Shown: positions 49,631 through 61,829 of the stretch, in pieces
Numbering within the stretch: position 1 is the stretch's first letter
Layout of the letters: every line of letters begins with the position of its first letter
Assembly (NCBI GenBank): GCA_014898415.1
Contig: RCTD01000014.1
Location: 1,488,001-1,552,000 of the forward strand
Length of the DNA: 64,000 nt
Direction: 5' to 3'
Source of the DNA: Stromatinia cepivora
Taxonomy: Eukaryota > Ascomycota > Leotiomycetes > Helotiales > Sclerotiniaceae
Made by a program: the position numbers and the translations under genes
Notes under the pieces: generated by a model
Seen by the model: the letters and a program-made list of their open reading frames with translations, nothing else
What the model was told of the DNA's origin: nothing
The model's database searches: none

Positions 49631-51464
49631 ATGGCCACCGAAGAACTTACCGCCAAAGAAATTGCCGTCAAAGATCTTGAAGCTCTGGTTGGAATTTTGG
49701 GGGTCTCCAATTGCTTCAAAAGAGGCAAAGGCTTCTATGAAAATGAAGTAAAGCAATATGCCACTTCCTCTTATGAGTGCTTAACCCTTTTTCTTATCCC
49801 TAATTTTACCTCATATCACCATTGCTCGGAATGAGGTTTTATTTCCTCGCCTCTTTCCATTCACGTGGACAAATATGATACTAATTCTTGTTAGATACGA
49901 TCGCACGTTGCCAGCATTGATCCTGAAGCCTCGAAACAAACAGGAGATTTCCTCTATTTTGGAATACGCTGATAAGAGAAAAATTGGCGTGTCGGTTCGC
50001 ACAGGAGGACATCAATACAGTGGAGCTTCATCTTGCACTGCCCCAAACATCCAAATGGACTTGTCACAAACTTTTAAAGGTCCCGATGATCGAACACTCT
50101 TGAGGAAGCAGGGTCGCCTTCATACGAGCGTCAGTTGGTCTCTGAAGGAATTCACTGAATTCTGCACGCAACACCACATTTTTGTCCCTCACGGACAATG
50201 CATTGCTGTTCATCTCGGAGGACACGTTCAAACCGGCGGTTATGGACAACTCGGTCGCAGCTTCGGGCTACTTGCAGATCATGTCCTTGAGATTGACATT
50301 GTGGATCATGAGGGAGTCCCCAGAAGGCTTGTTCACGATACCACTAAAGAGGCCGACCGAGATCTATTCAATGCCATTCTCGGAGGAAGCCCAGGGAACT
50401 TTGGTGTAGTCACCCACTTCACAATCAGGGTCCATAAAGACGAAGATTACGCAGGATCCACTGGCATGAAGTGTTTATACATGTACAGTCCTGAGAAGCT
50501 TGAAGAGATGCTCGGCCTTGTGGCAAAGATGTCAGACGGTGTGGATCCAGAAGGGAAACCGATGGTACTTGCTCGCAATTATGATGTTTGCGTCAACGTT
50601 GTCAGTTCTGGAAACGAGTTCGCGGCCCTTTTCCCCGGTAAAGCTAAATCACTGAGGGACTTATACAACAATGATAAGAACCTTCCAAACATTGACGATA
50701 ACTTGCCGACATATCCCAAATTAATTTTCGTCTGGGCGCAATGGGTCAAGATAAACAAGAACGATAAACTCGACAGGACGCTTTGGTTCGATAGACTATC
50801 TGCGGGTTGCATTGACTCAATCAGCATAAATCATAAGGACTTGTTGCCACAAGATGTGTCTCACATGACGGGCAATTGGTGGATTTTAGATGCTGTTCGC
50901 GAGTATCCATATCCCTATATCAAGAGTACCCGCATGAGCGACAAGACGAATTTGAGAGAGTCCGGATGGCCTAAGTGGTTAGCTGGACGGATTGATAAGA
51001 TTGTGAAGCCAGAAAATAACGGTCTTTTCGTATGTGCTCAAATCCAACCTTTCGGAGGCCCTGAATCGGAGACAGTCAAAAACGCAAATAATGGCACTTC
51101 ATATAGTTGGAGAAACTCGACCATCACCTGCACTCTTGATTGCTTCTACAACTTCAAACAGGACAAGAAGGAGGAGGCGGAAGCGTGGCAGAAGGAAAAT
51201 GGAGAGGAAGCCATTGGGGAGAATGGGGTTTTTAGCACCAAGGATATGCGTCCTTTATGGGGGTCTTTCGGAGAGTATGACTTCTCCAAAATTTGGCACG
51301 CGTATCATGACAGCGAGGCAAAGTACAACAAGCTGCGCAAACTGAGAAAGGTCAATGATCCAAATGGAATATTCACTCCAAACACATTTTGCGTCCCGCG
51401 GGAAGGTGAAGACACCAAGGTACTTCTGGCGCTGAGAGAAAAAAGACATTCTCTTCTTGAATAA
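49631..51464 (+). CDS. FAD-linked oxidase, berberine bridge enzyme-like
   Basis: Two exons, 49631-49776 and 49895-51464, join through GA|A (...SSYEYDRTLP...) to 571 residues. FAD_binding_4 begins at about 60 (LILKPRNKQEISSILEYA). His88 in RTGGHQYSG is the usual 8-alpha-FAD attachment site. Cys151 in HGQCIAVHLGGH fits the second, 6-S-cysteinyl site, so bicovalent FAD is likely. VQTGGYGQLGRSFGLLADHV and GGSPGNFGVVTHF are also typical. The C-terminal BBE domain ends in YNKLRKLRKVNDPNGIFTPN. Family members oxidise sugars, alkaloids or polyketides with O2; the substrate here is unknown. No secretion signal is evident at the chosen ATG, unlike many secreted relatives. No biosynthetic genes flank it. 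Confidence 0.9.
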
Positions 51465-52554
51465 TGGAGGATGTTGAGAACGCTCAAATTCCGAAATTAG
51501 GTTCTAGATTGAAGCTTCTTTACCATCATTTATGGTCTTCAAAAGTCAGGGCTTGTTGGCAAACAAAAATTTATTTCTTCAATCATTTCATAGATAACAA
51601 TCTACACACTCTTTAGCATATGCTTTACGTGGTTATGTTGATACCTTTCATAATGATACTAATCCTACGAAGGCAGTATTTCAAAATTCACTTTTTTTTT
51701 TTTTTTTTTTTATTCGCCCCCTTTTCCCGTATTCCCGTCCGCAGTAAATTAGTTATTCATCCTCGAAATTTTTCTGAAAGCAAAAGTATCTAGAAGTCTT
51801 TCAGGAATACCTTATATATAAAGGTTTTGGGCATCCGTTGGCCAATACACGTGGCGGTACATCTTGTTTTTTTCGTCCCGTCCGTTCTCGTGTGAAGATC
51901 GGTTTACATTTGTTGTTCTCTCCTTTCAGTATGCCGAGCTATAAGAATGCCTAATCCACAGCAAAATTCCCACGATAAACAGCTTAATTGCCGGTTTCGA
52001 TAATTCAAAAATACACATTTTGATCAGTCGAATCTTAACTTCCATTACAGGTACAGTTCTTATCATGAATTAACAACCTAGTCAATCCACATCTAACCGG
52101 AGTAACGATATTTATAAGAGAAGATAGGGTTTCAATTATCCTATAAGCACTATTTAGATTAAGAATTTTAAGAAGATTAGGACTCAAAAATAACACAGGC
52201 TGACCAGATTCGAGACATCCAGAGAATACTGCGGAGCTGCAGAGCGAGATGTTGTTGTCGCAGCAGTGGAAGGCGAAACTCGACACGGAGAGGGAGTAAT
52301 CAATATTATAGGGATATTGGGGTTAGGATTAGAAATCCTTAACTAAAATAGGGCCTTCTCAATATACACAGATAATTTTTTACTCTATCAAAAGTTTCTG
52401 AATGAATTCTTATTGAAATCCTGAACGAATTATAAATTATATCATTATATGTAGATAATATTATATAAATGAAATAAAGCTAAAATATTGATTTTTTGAA
52501 TTGAATTATAAAAGAATATGATTTCTAAAATTATATTCAAAAATTTATATCTTA
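51465..52554. other. Downstream region and second AT border
   Basis: No gene supported. A run of about 22-23 T lies near 51690-51712. Composition shifts to AT-rich from about 52320. Confidence 0.55.
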
Positions 52555-53200
52555 TTAATATGATTTCTTAAGCTCGGTTTAAAAAATCCCAAAAAAATAA
52601 AATAAGATTTTTTAAATCCGATTTGAGAAATCAGAAAAGAATGAAATATTGTGACGCACAAGAGCCGTAGTAGAGCTGAATAAACAGGGTCAATTATGTT
52701 CCTTAGAATCTATAATTGAAGAATTATAGCTCGTAAGGAGCGACTAGATATATATACACAAATACCTATTTGTGGGTTGCGGGGTTGTACATATGTGTTA
52801 TTAGGGTTACCATTTTACTATATTAAATCGTATGATTCGTAATGCATGCGTACGGATGATCAGCTCATAAATTGATATGGGAGATAAGAGGTATCATGTG
52901 GTTAGCCTCCTGTGGTTCACGATTCGTGACAAATATGATTTTTCGAATCCGGTTTGAGAAATTAGAAAAGAGTAGGGTATGATTTTTCGAATTTGATTTA
53001 AGAAATCCAAAAAAAATGAAATATGATTTCTCAAATTCAGCTCAAAAAATCAGAAAAAAATAAAACATAATTTCTCGAGTCTGATTTGAAAAATCAGAAA
53101 AGAATAGAATATGATTTTCTAAACCCGATTCGAAAAATCAAAAAAGAATAGAGTATAATTTCTCGAATCTAATTCGAAAAATTATATTGATAATAATTCT
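52555..53200. repeat. 44-bp minisatellite split by a solo LTR
   Basis: About eight units of roughly 44 bp of the form ATGATTTCTCGAATCTGATT then TGAGAAATCAGAAAAGAATA. Two units lie before 52649 and six between 52932 and 53200. Each unit contains a partial inverted repeat (GATTTCTC / GAGAAATC). The LTR at 52650-52931 interrupts the array. Confidence 0.8.
52650..52931 (+). repeat. Solo LTR family A with TSD, best-preserved copy
   Basis: 282 bp from TGTGACGCACAAGAGCCGTA to CACGATTCGTGACA, flanked on both sides by AATAT (52645-52649 and 52932-52936), a perfect 5-bp target duplication. It keeps many more C and G than copies at 18118 and 21614. No internal element remains, so it is a solo LTR. Confidence 0.88.
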
Positions 53201-53229
53201 TCGATTTTAATAAATTATATTATTAAAAG

Positions 53230-53511
53230 TGTAACGTACAAAAGCCGTAGTAGAGCTGAATAAACAGGGTCAATTATATTCCTTAAAATCTACAACTGAA
53301 GAACTATAGCTCGTAAAAAGCGATTAGATATATATATACAAATATTCATTCGTGGGCTGCGGGGCTGTATGTATATATTATTAGGGTCATCATTTTATTA
53401 TACTAAATTGTATGATTCGTAATGTATATATACGGACGATCAGCTCATAAATTGATATGGGAGATAAGGGGTATCACGTGATTAGCCTCCTGTGGTTCAC
53501 GATTCGTGACA
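53230..53511 (+). repeat. LTR family A, copy 4 (282 bp)
   Basis: Starts TGTAACGTACAAAAGCCGTA and ends CACGATTCGTGACA, the same length as the other copies. The flanks (AAAAG before, ATTCT after) do not match, so there is no target duplication; it may be the product of recombination or a rearranged end. Confidence 0.82.
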
Positions 53512-53532
53512 ATTCTTTTAATATATTAATAT

Positions 53533-53822
53533 TGTGAAAGAGATAGATCGAGATACATGCGTCCCGATAGTATACTGCAAAGAGAAATAGGAATTGGAAC
53601 TGATCAGATTATATTATAAAGACTTCAAATAATAAAACTAATAGATTTAAATAATGGTTTGGATTATATACAAATAATATACAAAAAGATTAATGAAAAA
53701 ACGATTGATTTTTTTAAAAAGAAAAGAATAAAGTTCTTTTTATATTTAATTATAAAGAGTTATATAATTATATAATTACAAACTAATTATATATTAGATC
53801 TTGATATCCTAATTTTCTTATA
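53533..53822 (+). repeat. LTR-like repeat family B, copy 2
   Basis: Matches 4338-4628 end to end; the start keeps TGTGAAAGAGATAGATCGAG. It begins only 22 bp after the family A LTR. No matching target duplication was found. Confidence 0.6.
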
Positions 53823-54100
53823 TTTTTTCCTTTTCTGGAATATATATTTTATTTGGTTTTAGAACAATTATGAAAAGTAAAAACCAAAAAAAATCAAGAA
53901 ACAATCAAATGAAGGAAAACCAATTAGAATATTAGCAAATTAAAATGATAAACAATTTTTAAGATCGTTTTAAAAAAACAGTATATCCCAGATTCTTATT
54001 GATCCAAATCAGCTTCTATTATTTCTTTATCAAATTCAATAGAAGCTCTAAATTCCTAAAAAGTATCTTTATTATCCTTTTGTCGGAATACGAATCACGT

Positions 54101-54145
54101 GCATGATAAGGATGGTAAGAATGGTAAGGATGGTAAGGATGGTAA
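54101..54145. repeat. 9-bp microsatellite
   Basis: Five tandem units of the form GGATGGTAA. Confidence 0.85.
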
Positions 54146-54785
54146 AGATCATATGCCCACTAATGCTCGCATTAATGCTTCGGCATACACCATTATATAG
54201 TACTTCATCTTTTATAGATTCTAACTCTTTAAACAAATCAAAATATATTAATTATAAGAATATTATATATTCATTGATAAACTTTATTTTCTTATATACA
54301 ATTGTTCTAATATTAATCAGTTTTGTTATAATAATATTATAGATCAGATATTGGGAATTAATATAAAGAATTACAAATTCTAAATCTATTTGATTTTGTC
54401 TTTATAATTGGATAAAGATATTTTATTACAAAACAAAGTATTTTTATATTAAAGGATAAACCTTTAATTATTGAACAATTTAAAAAAATTGAAAGATCAA
54501 GAATAACAATTATCTAATAACGAATTTGAAGTTCACTTTTTGATTCAATTATTCTACATTTATTATATATCTATCAAATAATATAGAATATATATTTAAA
54601 GAAAATCTAAAAACAACTTCAAGTTTTTCGCTATATTCACTTTTATATAAAAAACTATCTTATTTATTCATTTTATACGAATTATTAATTATATACAAAA
54701 TTAATCAATTCGATTTAATTAATTTCATTATCCTAATCATTCTATTCATTTCGATCAAACCTATTCTGATTAAACCCGATCATCT

Positions 54786-54890
54786 TAATCAAATTTGATC
54801 AATTTAATCAATTTAATCAAATTTAATCAAATTTAATCAAATTTAATCAAATTTAATCAATTTTGATCAATTTTGATCAATTTAGTCGAT
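54786..54890. repeat. TTTAATCAAA tandem array
   Basis: About ten units of 9-10 bp around TTTAATCAAA, grading into TTTTGATCAA at the right end. Confidence 0.8.
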
Positions 54891-55249
54891 TCGATCAACC
54901 AACCTCAATTTCGAAATATCTTTAAGATCTAAAAACATTATATATAATACAAATGTAATTTCATTATAATATATATTTTGTATACTACAAACTCATACTT
55001 AGATTCTTTTTTAAAATTATTTTAAAAACCCTATAATGATTAATTTCAATATAATCCGAAAATATATGATAATTATAATTATAACAATTATAACAAATAT
55101 ATTCGAACATTTCCTCAAAATTTTTTACTTTGAAAGAATTCAAATCTTATTGTTATCAATATCAAATATAATAAAAATATCAATTATTTCATATATCAAA
55201 AACGAAGAGTATAATAAATAGATAAATAAATGAAAATACAATCAAATTA

Positions 55250-56352
55250 TATTTACAAAGAAGAATCCTTAAGAAATTATTGATTTTTATAAATTCAAAT
55301 TAGAATTCTATATAATATATAATTATATCAATAAAGATTTATAAAACGATTATTGTAACGATTTTGTAAATTTCAAAGTTGAGTATTTCGAATTCATTAA
55401 TCTAAAAATTATATTCAGATTATGTATTGAATTAAGAGTAAATAGTTTGTTTATCAAAAAAATAATATAATATATAGAATTAATAATTAATGAAGTTTTA
55501 ATCGAAATATTCTATATCCTATATATATTATAATCAAATGATCAAATTCGAAAAACGATAATAAATTAATACTTTCAATTTCGATCAAAAACTATTCTAA
55601 ATCAAATCAAGAAATTCGATAATAATATATATTTGAATATTATTCCTAAAGATTTAAAACCTTTATTTAATCTTTAAAAAAGAGAATAATTCATATAAAT
55701 AAATATAAGGTAATTATTTACAATATAATGTAAAGAAATTCAATTATTATAATTAGATAAAAAATCAGGATTTTATATATTCAAGGAACTCCTATATAAT
55801 AAATATCAAAATTCAGAATAGAAATAATACTTAGTATCATTATAATCATTGTATAATAACAATACATTATTTGAAAATGAGAAATCATCAAATAAGAAGA
55901 AATCTATTAATAATAAAGGATTATTAAACAAATCATTTGATAATAAAAAATCTTTAAACAATAATAAATAATTCGAATATAATTGTAAAGCAGATAATAT
56001 AAATCAAAATGATATTTATATATATTTTTGTAAAAACAATGAAGGAGAAAAAAACCTATTCAATAATGAAGGAAATAATGGTTCAGGAAATTACAAAGAT
56101 AAACTATCCGATCATATATAAAACGATAATATCGATTATGATTTCGGAAACCTTAAAAAATTCTATAATAATGCTAATAAATATACTGACCAAAACGATA
56201 ACTTCGATTACAAATATATCATTTTCTTCAATCATTACAAAAAGATCGATATTCATTCAAATTTGTATATAAAGATATTTCTAATGATACTAAAAAAGAA
56301 GGCTTTTATATTCTATTATTCGAACCTCAATTACATTTCAAATATAATAAAG
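55250..56352 (+). mobile_element. Copia-order element, left part (gag region), interrupted
   Basis: Plus-strand remnants with a polar, Asn/Lys-rich stretch and then YNHIF-like and KIDIHSNLYIKIFL pieces. These appear to continue after the nested insertion at 61830 with further gag and zinc-knuckle-like sequence. Stops throughout. The left end was not found. Confidence 0.5.
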
Positions 56353-56518
56353 TGTTAACTTTTGGTGCAGGAAGTAGTAGTATTATTGATTATATAAATT
56401 GAATTAAGGATCTATAATTCTAATAGAAGTAGAATTGAGGTTATTCCTAAATATGGTTTATGTATTATTGTGATTATATAATTTTAATTCTAATTCTATA
56501 ATGGTCTCATTTCCAATA
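56353..56518 (-). repeat. 3' LTR of nested Copia element
   Basis: 166 bp; keeps TGTTAACTTTTGGTGCAGGA on the plus strand (the reverse of the LTR end) and the GAATTGAGGTTATTCC core. This is the GC-richer of the two LTRs here. Confidence 0.85.
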
Positions 56519-56550
56519 TTCCTTTATTAAGGATATTCTATTCGATTCTT

Positions 56551-56835
56551 TTAGATTACTAATCTTAATATTTTCTTGAACCTTTCGAAAGCAATCTTTA
56601 TATAAGGCTTTGTTATTTCATTAGCAATTATATTATATATATTGATATAATTAATAACGATTTTCTTCTTTTCTATCAAATCTCTAATAAAATAATAATT
56701 GATATCTATATATTTGAATCGTTTATACAAATATAGGTTCTTGGTTAAAACTAAAATATTCTGATTATTATTAAGTATCTGAATTGTATCTTCGTTCTTT
56801 CCAATATAATTTAATCTGAATAAATCTTTAAGCAT
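56551..56835 (-). pseudogene. Copia RNase H C-terminal fragment
   Basis: 94 open codons on the minus strand with the order NNNQNILVLTKN, KYIDINYYFIRDL, EITKPYIKIAFERFKKIL. This corresponds to the Copia RNase H end (DNQSAIxLAKNP...HIDIRYHFIRE...LTKPL). It matches about 17275-17512 in the other copy closely, so the two elements are the same family. Confidence 0.8.
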
Positions 56836-59800
56836 TTGTATAACCTATCTTCTTTATTTGATGAATATTGTTATTGCAATATATTCTGATTTTATATTAA
56901 AGATGATTATAAATATTTATTTTTTGTTAACTTATAATATAAAGCCTTTATAGAATATTACAACTCCCTTTGAAACACTTTTCCGGTTATATTTATTACT
57001 AGCTCAATTTGCATTTGTATATATCTTTATTATATTATCAGATATATTATATTTTTTGCAAATATCAGATTATATTCTTTTTGATCTGAATTATAGTTTC
57101 TGTTTAATTATTGATTGTAAATATCATATCAGATTCTTCAAAACTATAATATGATATTTTGTTGATTTTGTTATAAATTATGAAAATCTTTTAATTAAGA
57201 ATATTATATCTAATCGAATATATATTATTGAATGGATTATACTTTCTATTCGTTATTGATATTCGTTTACATTTATTAGTTTATTATTATCAATTGTTGA
57301 TTGAAAATAGGTATAATCCATTATTGATAGTTTCTTGATTTGATGTTGTTCATATATAATACTGTATTTGGTTAATATAATATTAAGATATTCTTTTTGG
57401 TTTATAATTAATGTATATACTTTTCTATTACAAATGATTTTAATATTTAGAATCTTATTAATTTCTTTTAGATTTTTGGTGTTAAAACGAATTGATAGTT
57501 TTTTATCGAATCAAGTGATTTGTGATAATATATATGATATAATAACAATATTGTTAATATATATTAATAATATTATATCATAGTCTTTGGATATATATAA
57601 ATATGGGTTTGCCAAATTTTGTACAAAATTTATATCTAAAAGCTCTTTCTTCAATAATAAACTCTAATCCCTTTCAATTTGCTTTAAATTATATAGATTT
57701 TGTAAAACTTGTAGTATATATCTTTTTTCGATTTTGATATCTTGAAGTAATTCGAGGTAGATCTTTTTCTTCAAATATGATTTAGTAAAGGCATTTTTGA
57801 TATCGAAATATAAGTATTCCAAATTTTCTTTTGTAATGATAATTAGGAATAGTTTAAGTATATTTAGTTTTATTATTGATGTAATATTTTGTTGTAATCT
57901 TTTTCTAATATCTGATTGAATCTTCGAATTATTAATCTTATTTTGAATTATTCTATTTTGTTATCCTTTGTTTTAATTGTAAATATCTATTTTGTTGAAA
58001 TCAGATTACTTTTTTTAGAGAGTATATATTCTTCCTAAATATTATTTTGAATCAAAAATATGATTTCCTTTTGGATAACTTTCTTTTATTTTTCAAAGTA
58101 TTTTCGATTCGATATTGCTTTTTTATAAATTCTTGATATTTTGATTTCCAGAACTTTTTTGGTCAGATATGTTATATCTTTTGTATTATTTGTATTTATC
58201 AATAAAATTATGAAATCTGAAATGATTTTGTTTTTGATATAAAGGTTCATTTTGTAAATAATTGGGATTGTAATTATAATATATTCTATATTTTCTTGAA
58301 TTTTGGTTTATATAGATATTATAATTAATACTTTTATAATCTTATTTTCTTTTTTTTTTTTAAGATTTTATTTTATATCTTTTTTCTGTTTTTGTATTAG
58401 ATATCTTAAGGATTCGTTTTCAAGGTTTATTATATCTTTTTGTTTAGTTTTAGATAATTATAGATTTATTTTGTTTTTTGATTTTATTGAAATAGATTTA
58501 TCAATAAAATTTAAAATAATCTTAAATTTTACTTTTAATATAAATTCAGGGTTTGTAAAAGTTGATTTTTGGATTGGAATTTTTAGAATGATGGATTTGA
58601 TATTTGGAGTATTTTTGAAAGAAGATTCTTGATTTATTTTTTTAGATATTGTTATTTTATTTTTATTATATATTGGTATTAATATATTTAATTTATTTAA
58701 TTTCAATTCGATAATTAGGGTGTTTGGTATAATTATTGAATTCGGTATAATATTTATTGGAGAGAATATTTGGAATGAAGATGATATAAGTATTGTATTT
58801 GGTATTAAAGATGGAAAAGGTATTTTGTTTGTTATTGATTTATTATAAGGTTTTCGATTTGATTTTATATTCTTAATTCTTTATAAATTTGATTTACAAT
58901 TTCTTAATTTAAAATCCAAATTTCTTTTTTGATAAAATTCATTTATAATTATTTTGTTTGATCGAAATATATAGTTTAATTTTGAAAAATATATTTTGAT
59001 ATATTTATTTGTAACTTTTGAATATTCTAAGAATATATCAATTTTCGAAATGTTCTATAATTTATTGTATCTTTATCTTTTTGAAATAGTTTTGGGATTG
59101 ATATAAATATAATATTTATTCTTTCAGATTTTATATATCTTTATATCTGATATTGTATTTGTAAAAGTTTTTGTAAAGGATTGATTTATTCTGTTTATAT
59201 CAGAATCAATACTAATATAATTCTTAATATAAATATCATATTCTATAATTTTGTTTCAAAATTCTAATAATAATTTAGTTTCTTTTAATATTGTTTTTAT
59301 ATTTATTTCTGTAATCTTTATATTCCATTCTGTAGATTTGTTTTAATATAAAGAGATAATTGTTGTAATTTCGAATTATGTGTTTGATGATTATTTATGA
59401 ATAATTTATAAGAATTTTGATGTATTGTTAGTTTTAATTGTAATGATCTTTTTTTAGTAATTAATTCTATTTTCTTTTTCTAAGTTTTCAATATTTGAAT
59501 TGTATTATTTTTTTGTTTAAATGATATGATTTAATTTATTTTTGTATAATTGTTAATGATCAATATAAAATAATAATTCCTTCGAATCGATTTTGAGAAT
59601 GATTTTGTAATATCGAAATATATAAATTCGAGTCTTTTTGATTTATATAGATTCAATTGTTTCGGAATACAATTGATTATTTTGATGAGTATATATATTT
59701 TGTAAATATCTAATTTAATTAGGATTTTTATTGATTTGGTTATATTAAATATTTTGTATAAATTCTTGATTTTGTTTAGGTTTAGATAATTAAATCTTTG

Positions 59801-61663
59801 ATATTATAATAGATATTTTTCTTTTTCCTTAAATATTAATTTGTTATTAGTATTTTTGATATTATCGATTATCTCTAAAAAAAAGTCTTTTTTTTGATCA
59901 TTTTGATATATATTCAAATAAAAAACTATATTCTTATATCCTTTAATTATATATAAAATTATATATATTCTATTTTATATTTTAATATAAATAACTTTCT
60001 TATTATTCTTTTTGAAATATATATAATAAAAGTTGAATTCTTTTTATAATTTTATTTTGTAAATCCTTTTTCCTAATAACAAATTTATTTTTAATCCTGA
60101 TATATATAATATATTTGAAAATAGTATTTTAAAATCATCTTTGTATATTATATTTATTAAATTTTAATAATGATAATATATTATTCCTTTATTAATTTTT
60201 ATTTTTTATTTAATAATAAAATCTATTAATCTGAATAATAAAGATTAATCAAATATATATAAAAAAGTATTTATATCAATATATTATTTACTAAAAAAAA
60301 TTTTATTAATAATCTTCTTTATCAAATTATAATCTTCCTTTATTATATTCTCAATATCAAAATTTGATTCAGAAATATTATTAATAGAATATATTTGATT
60401 TTTCTTATTAAAATAAATCTTCTTCGAATTTGATAATCCCCTTTTTTTTTGATAATAAAAATAATTATAAAGGAATTTACTAATTTACATTAAATACAAA
60501 TAATCTTATATATAATAATCTTCTTTTTAATACAAATTATAAATATTATTTAAAATTTCGAAATCTGATTCTTAATATCGAAAAATATACTTAGATTTTT
60601 TCACAATTTATATTTGTTTTAATCCATCTTTAAAACAAAATTTTTTAACCTACAAATACTTGATTTTATTATTAATATTAAAACTAATTTAAATATCCAA
60701 TATATCCATTATTCCTTAATAATCGATTAGAAAATTACATATTAAAACCAAAAACAAAATAATATTTTGATATACTAATCAATAACTTTCATTTATAATC
60801 TCTAATTTCCTTTTATACTTTTTCAATTTATCTCAGATTTCGATAATAATCATATCAAAATAAATATCGAATTAAAATTTGAAGTTCTGAATCATTATTA
60901 TATATATATTAATTATAATTACATTAACTCTAATATATTTCGATTTAAAATATTTCTAGAATATATATACTATTAAATATTCATCGATAAAAGCTTCATC
61001 ATCATTATTAAATATTATACAAATATACAATAACATATTCATTTCGTTCTTTAAATATTCCAATTTCAATTCGACATTATAATATACACAACTATTGATC
61101 TCATAAACAAATACTATATTAAATCCTATAATCTATATATATTCATCTAATATTTAATCAATTATATAAAACCATCCTTTTCTTTTCAATTATATCTTTA
61201 TTTATTTGAACCATCATTTATAATTATTTTGATCAAACTTTGAAAAATTGTTTAATTTCGATATTGTAAAGGTTTCTTATTGTTTGATAAATATCAAAAA
61301 TAATCTTCAAATTTTTAAAACAATTTTAAAAAATATATTACAAATAGATTCAAAATAATAAAGAAATATAAAAAATAAAACAATAAAAAAATTCATAAAA
61401 TCATATTATAATATATTTTTTTATAATTATACAAATTTGTTCTTCACTTTTACTATAATTCTATATCAACATTATATAGATTACTTTCCATTTTAATCTA
61501 TAATATTATAAATTATAAACTATATTATCATATTTCAACTCTACTTCAATAACATTATATAAAAACTCTGATTTTCACTTTATTTCACCCCTACTAATTA
61601 TACTAATCCTTTCTCAATTTGCTTTACTTTCTAATCATTACTATACAATTAGATCTTATAATT

Positions 61664-61829
61664 TATTAACTTTTAATACAAAAAATAATAATATTATTAA
61701 TTATATAAATTGAACTAAAAATCTATAATTCTAATAAAAATAAAATTGAAATTATCCCCAAATATAATCTATATATCATTATAATCACATAACCTTAATT
61801 CTAATCCTATAATAGCCTTATTTCCAATA
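61664..61829 (-). repeat. 5' LTR of nested Copia element
   Basis: 166 bp, strongly AT-shifted relative to 56353-56518 (for example TATTAAC for TGTTAAC). Confidence 0.82.

Larger units (their letters stand above)
56353..61829 (-). mobile_element. Second copy of the Copia family, minus strand, nested
   Basis: Bounded by 166-bp LTRs at 56353-56518 and 61664-61829, recognisable as reverse complements of the LTRs at 12306 and 17544. Flanks TAAAG (56348-56352) and TAAAA (61830-61834) fit a 5-bp duplication with one G-to-A change. The minus open frame 56835-56551 (IQILNNNQNILVLTKN, YYFIRDL, FERFKKILR) is the same RNase H end as in the left copy. Total length is 5477 bp. It is inactive. Confidence 0.85.

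Noticed and set aside
26014..53000. Possible biosynthetic gene cluster around the BBE-like oxidase
   Set aside because: No synthase, P450, transporter or regulator gene is near it; flanks are gene-poor and TE-rich.
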